A DNA stretch of 64,000 nucleotides. It comes from TMED109 sp002684605 (lineage in GTDB: Bacteria > Pseudomonadota > Alphaproteobacteria > TMED109). Numbering within the stretch: the stretch's first letter is position 1; each line of letters opens with the position of its first letter. Below are positions 8,876 through 16,906 of the stretch, in pieces. A program made the position numbers and the translations under genes. The notes beneath the pieces are model-generated. The model was not told the origin of the DNA. It was given only the letters and a program-made list of their open reading frames with translations, and made no database searches. The DNA lies in contig CAJWSU010000001.1 of the NCBI GenBank assembly GCA_913046335.1, positions 1 to 64,000 on the forward strand, written 5' to 3'.

Positions 8876-10060
8876 TTGACTAAATATATGATTTCAGAAA
8901 ATATGAATAATTTAGGAACAGAAAACGCCTTTGTTGTATTAGCACGAGCAGCTGAATTAGAACGCCAAGGACACGAAGTAATTAATTTGGGAATAGGGCA
9001 ACCTGATTTTAAAACAGCTGATCATATTGTTGAAGCAGCTATTAAAGCACTTAAGGATGGTCATCATGGATATACACCCGGAAATGGTATATTAGAACTG
9101 CGGGAATCTGTAGCAGCAGATATTAACAAAAGACATAATGTTGAAATTAATCCAGATCAAGTTGTAATTGTGCCTGGAGGGAAAGTCACTATGTGGCATT
9201 GTATGTTAATGTTTGGAGGAAAGGGTAAAGAAATTCTTTATCCTAACCCAGGCTTTCCAATTTATGAAAGCGCTATAAAGTTTTCAGGAGCAAAGGCTGT
9301 ACCAATACCATTACTAGAAAACACAAACTTTTCTTTCAATTTAGAAGAAACACTATCTTTAATTAATGATAATACTAGTTTAATTATAATTAATACTCCT
9401 GCAAACCCTACAGGAGGACTCATAAAAAAAGAACTACTAGACAAACTAGTAAAAAAATTAGAAGAATTTCCTAATGTATGTGTTTTATCTGATGAGATAT
9501 ACTCACATATTGTTTATCAAAATAAATTTTATTCAATGTTAAATTACCAATCTATATTAGACAGATTAATTATTTTAGACGGATGGTCTAAGACCTATGC
9601 AATGACAGGATGGAGAATAGGTTATGGAATTTGGCCTTTACAACTAGCTGAGAAAGCTACTAGGTTAAATATAAACTCTGTTTCTTGCACAAATGCAGCG
9701 ACTCAATATGCTGCAATAGCAGCCTTAGATGGGCCTCAAGATCAAGTTAAAGAGATGATTAATCAGTTTAAAAAACGAAGAGATCTTATAGTAGAAAAAA
9801 CTAATCTAATACCTGGAATGAGCTCACAAATGCCACAAGGTGCATTTTATTCTATGCCTAATATTACAAAAACGAAATTAACTTCTAGAGAAATGGAGCA
9901 TCTTTTACTAGAAGAATTGAAAATAGCAACAGTAGCAGGTACAAGCTTTGGAGAATATGGAGAAGGTTATATAAGATTTTCTTATGCTAACTCTGAATTA
10001 AATATCAATAAAGCCTTAAATCGTATCTACGAATATGCTGTTAATAATAATTGGGGTTAA
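8876..10060 (+). CDS. Class I/II aminotransferase
   Basis: 394 residues with the fold-type I signatures LGIGQPDFKTADHIVEAA, INTPANPTGG, the PLP lysine in LDGWSKTYAMTGWRIGYG, and RFSYANSE near the end. Related to the neighbouring aspartate aminotransferase but clearly diverged, so substrate (aspartate, alanine or another amino acid) is undetermined. The start is TTG, preceded by AAAGGAG with 6-base spacing, which supports it over the ATG three codons later. It is divergent from the first aminotransferase and 24 bp before uvrB. Confidence 0.9.
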   Translation: MTKYMISENMNNLGTENAFVVLARAAELERQGHEVINLGIGQPDFKTADHIVEAAIKALKDGHHGYTPGNGILELRESVAADINKRHNVEINPDQVVIVPGGKVTMWHCMLMFGGKGKEILYPNPGFPIYESAIKFSGAKAVPIPLLENTNFSFNLEETLSLINDNTSLIIINTPANPTGGLIKKELLDKLVKKLEEFPNVCVLSDEIYSHIVYQNKFYSMLNYQSILDRLIILDGWSKTYAMTGWRIGYGIWPLQLAEKATRLNINSVSCTNAATQYAAIAALDGPQDQVKEMINQFKKRRDLIVEKTNLIPGMSSQMPQGAFYSMPNITKTKLTSREMEHLLLEELKIATVAGTSFGEYGEGYIRFSYANSELNINKALNRIYEYAVNNNWG

Positions 10061-10084
10061 TTTATTTAATTAAATATAAAAATA

Positions 10085-12073
10085 ATGGAAGTATCAAAAA
10101 AACTCACAATATCATCAAACTACTCTCCTGCAGGTGATCAACCTAATGCCATAAAAACATTATGTGAAGGACTAAAAAGCAAAAAATTCAATCAAGTTCT
10201 CTTAGGTGTGACTGGTTCAGGAAAAACCTTTACTATGGCAAAAACTATTGAAGAATTGCAAAGACCAGCTCTTATTTTGGCTCCAAATAAAACATTAGCC
10301 GCTCAATTATATGGAGAAATGAAAATATTATTTCCTGATAATGCAGTTGAATATTTTGTTTCTTATTATGATTATTATCAACCCGAAGCATATGTAGCTA
10401 GATCAAATACATTTATTGAAAAAGATGCTTCTATTAATGAACAAATAGATAGAATGAGACATTCCACTACGCGTTCTTTATTTGAAAGAAAAGATGTTAT
10501 AATAGTAGCAAGTGTTTCTTGTATATACGGAATTGGACCTGTTGAAAATTATTCAAAAATGATTTTAAACATTAGCATACAAGATTACATAGATAGAATT
10601 GACTTAATTAAAAAATTAGTTTCCCTTCGATACAAACGAAATGATCATAATTTTAACAGAGGAAATTTTAGAGTATTAGGAGATGTTATAGAAGTTTTTC
10701 CTTCACATTTAGAAGATAAAGCTTGGAGAATAGACTTGTTTGGAGAAGAAGTAGATTCAATTACGGAGTTTGATCCATTAACTGGCCATAAATTAAATAA
10801 CCTTAAAAATATTAAAATTTATGCAAATAGTCATTATATAACCAATAAACCAACTTTAGATCAAGCAATCATAAAAATTAAAACCGACTTAGAAATTAGA
10901 ATTAAAGAATTTAAAGCTGAGGGAAAATTAATTGAAGCACAAAGAATTGAAGAAAGAACAAATTTTGATATAGAAATGATGGAAATATCTGGCACTTGCT
11001 CAGGCATAGAAAACTATTCTAGATATCTAACAGGTAGGTTACCAGGAAAAGCTCCACCTACATTATTTGAGTACCTTCCTAATGATACAATATTATTTGT
11101 AGATGAAAGTCACGTTACAATCCCCCAAATAAATGGCATGTACAAGGGAGATTTTAGTAGAAAATCTAATTTATCTGAATTTGGATTTAGGCTACCTAGT
11201 TGCAAAGATAATAGACCTCTTAAATTTGAAGAATGGGATAAAATGAGACCTGAAACTGTTTTTGTTTCTGCTACTCCGAGTGATTGGGAAATGGACCAAA
11301 CTTATGGAGAGTTTATTGAACAAGTTATACGACCTACCGGTTTAATTGACCCGATTTGCAAAGTAAAACCTGCCACTAGCCAAATAGACGATATAATTGG
11401 TGAATGTAAAAAAACAATTAAAGAAGGCTATAGATGCTTAATCACAGTTCTTACAAAAAAGATGGCCGAAGATTTAACAGAATATATGAATGATTTAGGC
11501 CTTAAAGTTCAATATATGCATTCTGATATTGATACTCTAGAAAGAATTGAAATCATTCAAGATTTAAGAAAAGGTAATTATGATATATTAATAGGCATAA
11601 ATTTATTGAGAGAAGGCCTAGATATACCAGAATGTGCTTTAGTAGCAATTTGTGATGCAGATAAAGAAGGGTTTTTGCGCTCACATAGATCCTTAATCCA
11701 AACCATTGGAAGAGCTGCAAGAAATATTGATGGTAAAGTTATCCTATACGCTGATAAAATGACAAATTCTATAAAAACAGCCCTAAAAGAAACTGAAAGA
11801 AGAAGAAAGAAACAAATCTCATGGAACAAGGAAAATAATATAGAACCAAAATCTATTATTAAAAATATTAATAGTATTATAGAATTAGATATAAAGAAAG
11901 ATAGCAATGAAGAGAGCTCTATATTAAAAGGTTCCAAACATAATATTAACAAATATATGAAAGAACTTAAGAAAGAGATGTTAGAAGCCGCCTCGGAATT
12001 AAAATTTGAACGGGCAGCAGAAATTAGAGATGAAATAAAGAAAATAGAAAACAAAGAGTTAGGTTTAAGTTAA
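10085..12073 (+). CDS. uvrB: UvrABC excision repair subunit B
   Basis: DNA-damage verification subunit of nucleotide excision repair, cytoplasmic. 662 residues, normal length. Visible in order: Walker A LGVTGSGKTFT near residue 40; the beta-hairpin region VSYYDYYQPEAYVARSNTFI; the Walker B/DEAD-like FVDESH; SATPSDWEM; helicase motifs V/VI GINLLREGLDIPE and QTIGRAARN; and the C-terminal UVR domain (KELKKEMLEAASELKFERAA), which contacts UvrC. uvrC is nearby at 13.7 kb; uvrA is not in the window. Confidence 0.98.
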   Translation: MEVSKKLTISSNYSPAGDQPNAIKTLCEGLKSKKFNQVLLGVTGSGKTFTMAKTIEELQRPALILAPNKTLAAQLYGEMKILFPDNAVEYFVSYYDYYQPEAYVARSNTFIEKDASINEQIDRMRHSTTRSLFERKDVIIVASVSCIYGIGPVENYSKMILNISIQDYIDRIDLIKKLVSLRYKRNDHNFNRGNFRVLGDVIEVFPSHLEDKAWRIDLFGEEVDSITEFDPLTGHKLNNLKNIKIYANSHYITNKPTLDQAIIKIKTDLEIRIKEFKAEGKLIEAQRIEERTNFDIEMMEISGTCSGIENYSRYLTGRLPGKAPPTLFEYLPNDTILFVDESHVTIPQINGMYKGDFSRKSNLSEFGFRLPSCKDNRPLKFEEWDKMRPETVFVSATPSDWEMDQTYGEFIEQVIRPTGLIDPICKVKPATSQIDDIIGECKKTIKEGYRCLITVLTKKMAEDLTEYMNDLGLKVQYMHSDIDTLERIEIIQDLRKGNYDILIGINLLREGLDIPECALVAICDADKEGFLRSHRSLIQTIGRAARNIDGKVILYADKMTNSIKTALKETERRRKKQISWNKENNIEPKSIIKNINSIIELDIKKDSNEESSILKGSKHNINKYMKELKKEMLEAASELKFERAAEIRDEIKKIENKELGLS

Positions 12074-12103
12074 TTAAACTTCTAATAGAAAAGAGAGTAA
12101 TAA

Positions 12104-12874
12104 TTGAATAAAAAAAAAAATAATGTTTTAATAACAGGAGCAGGAAAAAGGATTGGAGCATCAATTGCAGCATCATTAGCTGCTGATAATTGGAACATTG
12201 CTCTTCATTATAATACCTCTAAAAAAGAAACATATAAATTATCTAGTCAATTAGAAAAAAAATTTAATATAAAAACTATTTGTGTTAAAGCTGATTTATC
12301 TGATTTAACACAAGTAAAAAATATTATTTCCACTGCATCAGAAAAACTAGGAAATATAAATTGTTTGATTAATAATGCAGCAAGTTTTGAATACGACTCT
12401 ATTAGTTCCTTATCTTCTGATAGTTGGGACTTACATATTAATACTAATATCCGAGCTCCATTATTTTTAAGCCAGAGTTTTGTTAAAAATATTTCTAAAA
12501 AATCTAAAGGAAATATTATTAATATAATAGACCAAAGAGTATGGAACTTAACTCCACACTTTATGACATATACTCTATCAAAAACTGCTTTATGGACACT
12601 AACTCAAACTTTAGCATTATCTCTAAGTCCAAATATTAGAGTTAATGCCATTGGACCAGGACCAACTATTAAAAGTAAAATGCAAACTAATGAAGAATTT
12701 AAGAAACAATATAAAAGAATGCCATTATCAGTTCCAACTAGCTTAAAAGAAATTAATCAATTTATAAATTTAATACTTAATAGCCCTTCATTAACTGGCC
12801 AAATGATAGCTCTAGATGGAGGGCAACACTTAGGATGGGCACAAACAGCTAAAAACAAGTTTAAGGAAGACTAG
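12104..12874 (+). CDS. Short-chain reductase of the pteridine-reductase (PTR1/FolM) type
   Basis: 256-residue NAD(P)-dependent short-chain dehydrogenase. The Rossmann motif is TGAGKRIG followed by ALHYN, as in pteridine reductases. The usual catalytic serine is replaced by Asp143, spaced 13 residues before Tyr156 with Lys160 after it, the same spacing as Asp181-Tyr194-Lys198 of PTR1 and the arrangement in E. coli FolM. It ends with the family-like SLTGQMIALDGGQHLGW. The TTG start has a purine-rich site (AAGAGAG) upstream. The gene lies 2 bp before folB, which supports a role reducing dihydromonapterin or dihydrofolate-type pterins. Family is firm, substrate inferred. Confidence 0.8.
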   Translation: MNKKKNNVLITGAGKRIGASIAASLAADNWNIALHYNTSKKETYKLSSQLEKKFNIKTICVKADLSDLTQVKNIISTASEKLGNINCLINNAASFEYDSISSLSSDSWDLHINTNIRAPLFLSQSFVKNISKKSKGNIINIIDQRVWNLTPHFMTYTLSKTALWTLTQTLALSLSPNIRVNAIGPGPTIKSKMQTNEEFKKQYKRMPLSVPTSLKEINQFINLILNSPSLTGQMIALDGGQHLGWAQTAKNKFKED

Positions 12875-12876
12875 CT

Positions 12877-13233
12877 ATGGACAATATACAAAGATGGGTT
12901 ACTGTAAGCAACTTTGAAACTCTAATTACATTAGGGGTATACCCTAAAGAACAAACAAAGCCTCAAAAAGTTATAATTAATGTTACTTTAGAAGTAACAA
13001 CTAATATTCATAATGATAATATTAAAAATGTTTTGTCTTATGAAGAAATTATATTGATAATAAAACAAGTATCTAAAAAAAACCATAAATTTCTAGCTGA
13101 AACAGTTGCTGAAGATATTGCTATAAAATGCTTAGATTTGAACACCGCAAAAGCAGTTCATGTCACACTTAAAAAACTAGATATCATAGAAGGTAGCACT
13201 GAAGTAGGAGTAGAAATAAAATTAAAAAAGTAA
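12877..13233 (+). CDS. folB: Dihydroneopterin aldolase
   Basis: Folate-pathway enzyme that cleaves 7,8-dihydroneopterin to 6-hydroxymethyl-dihydropterin and glycolaldehyde. 118 residues, the standard size. Seen: TLITLGVYPKEQTKPQKVIINV (here split: LGVYPKEQ then QKVIINVTLEV), the conserved VLSYEEII, the glutamate in FLAETVAEDIA, and VHVTLKKLDI near the C-terminus. It is 2 bp downstream of the pteridine-reductase-like gene and certainly in the same operon. A 425-bp gene-free stretch follows. Confidence 0.93.
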   Translation: MDNIQRWVTVSNFETLITLGVYPKEQTKPQKVIINVTLEVTTNIHNDNIKNVLSYEEIILIIKQVSKKNHKFLAETVAEDIAIKCLDLNTAKAVHVTLKKLDIIEGSTEVGVEIKLKK

Positions 13234-13483
13234 ATGATATATTTAAATAAAAATTACAAATATTTATCTAAATTGTTGTTTTAGATGTTTTTTTTCAACA
13301 AAAATATTACATTACTTTAATTCTTTAAGTTTTTAATTAATCTTATTAAATATTCATACTTTTTTTCATGAAATATTAACATAAAATGGCGCATTTCCTA
13401 GATTATTAAGAGCCTGCTTAAAAAATAAGCAATCCGAACAACTTCCCTTAATTTCTTACCTATATTGACTAAAATACTTATAA

Positions 13484-13516
13484 TATCCACTTGCTTATCC
13501 ACAGATTCGGTGGATA
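13484..13516. promoter_or_regulatory. Cluster of three DnaA-box-like TATCCAC motifs with a GANTC site
   Basis: TATCCAC occurs at 13484-13490 and, as the perfect DnaA box TTATCCACA, at 13495-13503; an inverted copy (GTGGATA) is at 13510-13516. A GATTC (GANTC) site at 13504-13508, the target of the CcrM enzyme encoded at 46.4 kb, lies exactly between the inverted copies. One perfect DnaA box is expected about once by chance in 64 kb of this composition; three cores in 33 bp of noncoding DNA is less likely. DnaA binding is inferred. Confidence 0.4.
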
Positions 13517-13523
13517 TTTTTTT
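13496..13523 (+). terminator. Hairpin plus T7 tract, possible intrinsic terminator
   Basis: Seven-base arms TATCCAC and GTGGATA enclose a 7-base loop and are followed directly by seven T residues. This is the best rho-independent-terminator-like structure I see in the window. It lies ~260 bp past folB, so it would terminate either a long folB transcript or an unrecognised small RNA. The same arms overlap the DnaA-like motifs, so the two readings compete. Confidence 0.4.
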
Positions 13524-13620
13524 ACCCCCAGTTTTCCAGCATTTTTAACTTAAAAAATAGTTATTTATAAAAATAAATAGTCAATACAAAATAATAATTT
13601 CTCTTATAAATTTTATTTAT

Positions 13621-13626
13621 TATAAT
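13621..13626 (+). promoter_or_regulatory. Candidate -10 element (TATAAT) for uvrC
   Basis: A perfect TATAAT lies 33 bases before the uvrC start. The -35 position 16-18 bases upstream holds only a weak TTTCTC-like match, and the surroundings are nearly all A+T, so chance is a real possibility. Confidence 0.3.
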
Positions 13627-13658
13627 GAATAAGTATCATTAAAAAATAAGGGTTTATT

Positions 13659-15596
13659 TTGAAACAAATTTCAAATTTTGTAAGGGGAGCTAAGGTAGTA
13701 AAAGACTATTCCTGTAATGTTACTAATGAACCTGGAGTCTACTTTATGTATAACATAGATAAAACTATTTTATATATAGGAAAAGCAAAAAACCTTAACA
13801 AAAGAATTAGTTCTTATTCTAAACCATCTAATATGTCACTTAGAATTCAAAGAATGGTTTCACAAATATTTTCAATTGATTTAATAACAACAGAACATGA
13901 GGCATCTGCCCTTTTATTAGAAGCAAATATGATAAAAAAGCACAGGCCAAAATTTAATATTTTATTGCGTGATGATAAGTCCTATCCATATATATTGTTA
14001 AGGAATGACCATAATTGGCAACAAATCATTAAAGCTAGAGGAAATAAAGTTAAGAATAAAGGAGATTATTTTGGACCTTTTGCATCTGTTGATGCAGTAC
14101 ATAAAACATTAAATGCTATGCAAAGAGCCTTTCCTTTAAGGACATGTAGTGATTTTGAAATAAAAAATAGAAATAGGCCCTGCATGCAATATCAAATAAA
14201 AAGATGCTCTGCTCCTTGTGCTAATTTAATAAATAAAGATGATTATTCTAAAATTGTTATAGATGCTAAATTATTTTTATTAGGAAAAAATAATAATTTA
14301 CAGCCAAAATTAGAAAAAAGTATGGAAATAGCTTCAAAAAAATTCAACTATGAAGAAGCTGCAGTTCTAAGAGACAGAATTAGAGCATTAAACTTTATAC
14401 AAAAAGCCGAAGGTGCCGATTTAAGAAATATTAAAGATGCAGATGTTTTTTCTATTTCTCATTTAAAAAATAATATAGTTAACAAAAATAATATTTACTT
14501 TGCTATTCAAGTTTTTTTCTATAGGTCTGGAAAGAATTTTGGAAGTAGAACTCATTATTTAAACTATGTAGAAAATGATAATCTTAATTCAATCTTAGGA
14601 AGCTTTATTCCTCAATTTTATGTAAGTCAAATACCGCCACCTTCTATTTTAGTAAGCCATCTACCCGATAACAAAACCTTAATTGAAAAAGCCTTTTATT
14701 TAAAACATCAAAGAAAAACTAGAATCATATGTCCTCAAAAAGGTGAGAATAAAACAGCAGTTACTTTAGGTTTAAATAAAGCTAAACAAGCTATTGCAAA
14801 AAAATTAGCTGAGTATAGTAGCCATGCCAATATTTTGAAAGAGTTAACAAAAACTCTTTATCTATATAAAACTCCAATAAGAATAGAAATATATGATAAC
14901 TCTCATTTCAGCGGATCAAACATGATTGGGGTTATGGTTGTAGCGGGTAATACTGGTTTTATAAAAAATCAATATAGAAAATTTAATATCAAGAATAATA
15001 TTTATAATTTCAAAGCAGGAGATGACTATGGAATGATGGAAGAAGTCTTCACTAGAAGATTCAATAAAATTAAAGAAGATACAAAAAATATAAATTTTCC
15101 TAAGCCTGATTTAATAATAATAGATGGAGGAAAAGGACAAGTTACTGTGGCTTGTAAAGTTTTAAAAGATTTAAATATTGAAAATATAACTGTAATTGGT
15201 ATTTCAAAAGGAAAGCAAAGAAATGCAGGAAATGAAAAAATTCATTTTGCGCCTCTTGAAGAATATCTTCCAAAGACTAATAAAAATATAAATTTTAGTA
15301 ATCCTCTAATATTAGATAAAAATGATCCTATCCTATATTATCTTCAAAGATTAAGGGATGAAGCTCATAGATTTGCTATTTCATCTCAAAGAAATAAGCA
15401 AAAATCTTTAATAAATAAGTCTATATTAAGTGAAATACCAAGTATTGGAGCAAAAAGAAAAAAAATATTACTAATGCACTTTAGCTCTATAAAGCATATT
15501 TCAGAAGCACCTTTAAATGAACTTAATAAAATTAGTGGTATAAGCTTGAAATCTGCCGAAGAAATTTATAATTTTTTTCAAAGTATTAAAAATTAA
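13659..15596 (+). CDS. uvrC: UvrABC excision nuclease subunit C
   Basis: Makes both incisions around a lesion in nucleotide excision repair. 645 residues, normal. N-terminal GIY-YIG nuclease (GVYFMYNIDKTILYIGKAKN), the Cys-bearing linker (RPCMQYQIKRCSAPC), the UVR motif (KFNYEEAAVLRDRI) that docks to UvrB, the RNase H-like C-terminal nuclease (IEIYDNSHFSGS, DLIIIDGGKGQ) and tandem HhH motifs (IPSIGAKRKKILL, ISGISLKSAEEI). Start is TTG, with TAAGGG about 7 bases upstream; the frame has no better ATG near. First gene of the usual alphaproteobacterial set uvrC-pgsA-moaD-moaE. Confidence 0.97.
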   Translation: MKQISNFVRGAKVVKDYSCNVTNEPGVYFMYNIDKTILYIGKAKNLNKRISSYSKPSNMSLRIQRMVSQIFSIDLITTEHEASALLLEANMIKKHRPKFNILLRDDKSYPYILLRNDHNWQQIIKARGNKVKNKGDYFGPFASVDAVHKTLNAMQRAFPLRTCSDFEIKNRNRPCMQYQIKRCSAPCANLINKDDYSKIVIDAKLFLLGKNNNLQPKLEKSMEIASKKFNYEEAAVLRDRIRALNFIQKAEGADLRNIKDADVFSISHLKNNIVNKNNIYFAIQVFFYRSGKNFGSRTHYLNYVENDNLNSILGSFIPQFYVSQIPPPSILVSHLPDNKTLIEKAFYLKHQRKTRIICPQKGENKTAVTLGLNKAKQAIAKKLAEYSSHANILKELTKTLYLYKTPIRIEIYDNSHFSGSNMIGVMVVAGNTGFIKNQYRKFNIKNNIYNFKAGDDYGMMEEVFTRRFNKIKEDTKNINFPKPDLIIIDGGKGQVTVACKVLKDLNIENITVIGISKGKQRNAGNEKIHFAPLEEYLPKTNKNINFSNPLILDKNDPILYYLQRLRDEAHRFAISSQRNKQKSLINKSILSEIPSIGAKRKKILLMHFSSIKHISEAPLNELNKISGISLKSAEEIYNFFQSIKN

Positions 15597-15644
15597 TTAC
15601 TATATAGTTGTATTTATCATTCTTAATAAGATAAATTACAAATC

Positions 15645-16208
15645 ATGATAAAATTAAAAAATGTACCAAACATACTTACTATAAGCAGGCTACTGTGCTG
15701 TCCTATTTGGCTTCTATTATTTTATTTTGACTTATATATTTATTGCTTATTACTTATATTTTATTCAGGTATTAGTGATTTTTTAGACGGTTTTCTTGCA
15801 AGAAAATTTAATGCAACCAGCATTATAGGGAAAGCACTAGACCCTATAGCTGATAAAATATTTACTTCAACTGTGCTCATCACATTTATTGCTGATTCTA
15901 GGGCAAATTTTATAGTAGTATCAGTAATTATTATGAGAGAATTAATTATATCGGGGTTAAGAGAAACTTTATCTAATTACAATAAATCCAATTCACTTGA
16001 GGTAACTTTTTTATCTAAAATAAAAACTACTTCTCAATTTTTAACTATATTTATACTCGCAATAGTTCCATTAAATATCTCGTTTTCAAATACTATTTAT
16101 AATTTTGGTACTATATTTTTATATATAACTGCTATTTTAACTGTCTATACAGGATATAAGTATGTTATTATAAGTATTAATGAATTGAAAAAAATAGAGA
16201 GTAAATAG
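15645..16208 (+). CDS. pgsA: CDP-diacylglycerol-glycerol-3-phosphate 3-phosphatidyltransferase
   Basis: Inner-membrane enzyme making phosphatidylglycerol phosphate, the committed step to phosphatidylglycerol and cardiolipin. 187 residues with about five hydrophobic segments. The CDP-alcohol phosphotransferase motif is complete (SDFLDGFLARKF through IIGKALDPIADK: DG-x2-AR-x8-G-x3-D-x3-D). N-terminal NVPNILTISRLLCCPIW is typical. It is 48 bp after uvrC and one base before moaD. A 7-bp inverted repeat (15612-15618/15630-15636) lies in its leader and no clear ribosome site is visible. Confidence 0.95.
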   Translation: MIKLKNVPNILTISRLLCCPIWLLLFYFDLYIYCLLLIFYSGISDFLDGFLARKFNATSIIGKALDPIADKIFTSTVLITFIADSRANFIVVSVIIMRELIISGLRETLSNYNKSNSLEVTFLSKIKTTSQFLTIFILAIVPLNISFSNTIYNFGTIFLYITAILTVYTGYKYVIISINELKKIESK

Positions 16209-16209
16209 A

Positions 16210-16461
16210 ATGCATATTAAATATTTTTCATGGGTAAGAGATCAAATTGGAGTTGAATCTGAAAACATAACTATCAGTAATGAAATTACTAACGTCAATG
16301 ATTTATTAAGATACTTAAAAAATCAAAGTGAAAAACATAGTAAGGCACTTAATGATATATCTGTTATTCGTTGTGCCGTTAATATGGAAGTTGTTAATTT
16401 AGAATTTTCTATTAATGATAATGATGAAATTGCATTATTTCCTCCCATGACAGGCGGTTAA
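16210..16461 (+). CDS. moaD: Molybdopterin synthase small subunit (MoaD)
   Basis: Ubiquitin-like sulfur carrier of molybdopterin synthase. 83 residues, starting IKYFSWVRDQIG and ending in the required Gly-Gly (PPMTGG), whose terminal glycine is thiocarboxylated to donate sulfur to precursor Z. One base after pgsA, four bases before moaE. Supplies the cofactor needed by MsrP and the MopB-family enzyme at 4.4-7.5 kb. Confidence 0.95.
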   Translation: MHIKYFSWVRDQIGVESENITISNEITNVNDLLRYLKNQSEKHSKALNDISVIRCAVNMEVVNLEFSINDNDEIALFPPMTGG

Positions 16462-16465
16462 GTGC

Positions 16466-16906
16466 ATGATTAAAGTTCAAAAAAGTGATTTTGATGTAAG
16501 CTTAGAAATAAAAAAAATTATTACGAACAATAAAAATATAGGCGGTGTAGGATCATTTATTGGAATTGTTCGAGATAATGATGAGAAAAAACTCAAGTCT
16601 ATGACATTAGAACACTATCCTATAATGACAGAAAACATGTTAGAAAAGATTAATTCGGAAGCTAAAGCTAGATGGAAACTGATTGATAGTATAATTATAC
16701 ATAGATATGGCAAACTATATCCTGGTGATCAAATAGTATTAGTAGCTACTTTCTCTCAACACAGAAAAGATGCTCTGGAAGCTTGTGAATTTTTAATAGA
16801 CTGGCTAAAAACAAAAGCCCCTTTTTGGAAACTTGAAGCAACTATTAATGGAGAAAACTGGGTAAAAGAAAAAACTAGTGATTTAGCAGCAGCAAAAAAA
16901 TGGTAA
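16466..16906 (+). CDS. moaE: Molybdopterin synthase catalytic subunit (MoaE)
   Basis: Forms the heterotetramer with MoaD that inserts two sulfurs into precursor Z to give molybdopterin. 146 residues. Family features: GGVGSFIGIVRDND near residue 30, LEHYPIM, IIHRYGKLYPGDQIVLVA, and the C-terminal active-site stretch FLIDWLKTKAPFWKLE with the catalytic lysine followed by W-V-K. Its stop directly abuts the convergent ilvE stop, with no base between the genes. Confidence 0.95.
   Translation: MIKVQKSDFDVSLEIKKIITNNKNIGGVGSFIGIVRDNDEKKLKSMTLEHYPIMTENMLEKINSEAKARWKLIDSIIIHRYGKLYPGDQIVLVATFSQHRKDALEACEFLIDWLKTKAPFWKLEATINGENWVKEKTSDLAAAKKW

Larger units (their letters stand above)
13234..13658. other. 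425-bp noncoding region, candidate origin-like or small-RNA locus
   Basis: The longest gap in the window, where most spacers are under 100 bp. No convincing open frame on either strand. A block at about 13380-13540 is richer in G+C than its flanks and carries three TATCCAC motifs, a GANTC site and a hairpin plus T-tract. The following ~100 bp (13541-13640) are about 90% A+T. This layout resembles a DnaA-box cluster beside an unwinding element, but also fits a small RNA with a terminator, or simply a long uvrC leader. None of the genes that usually flank alphaproteobacterial origins (hemE, parAB, gidA, dnaA) is nearby. Confidence 0.35.

Noticed and set aside
11578..12054. Minus-strand open frame of 158 residues over the uvrB 3' end
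   Set aside because: Antisense to the conserved UvrB helicase and UVR domains.
13465..13484. TTGACT and TATAAT as a promoter in the folB-uvrC gap
   Set aside because: The hexamers are only 8 bases apart, far from the 16-18 needed for a sigma-70 promoter.
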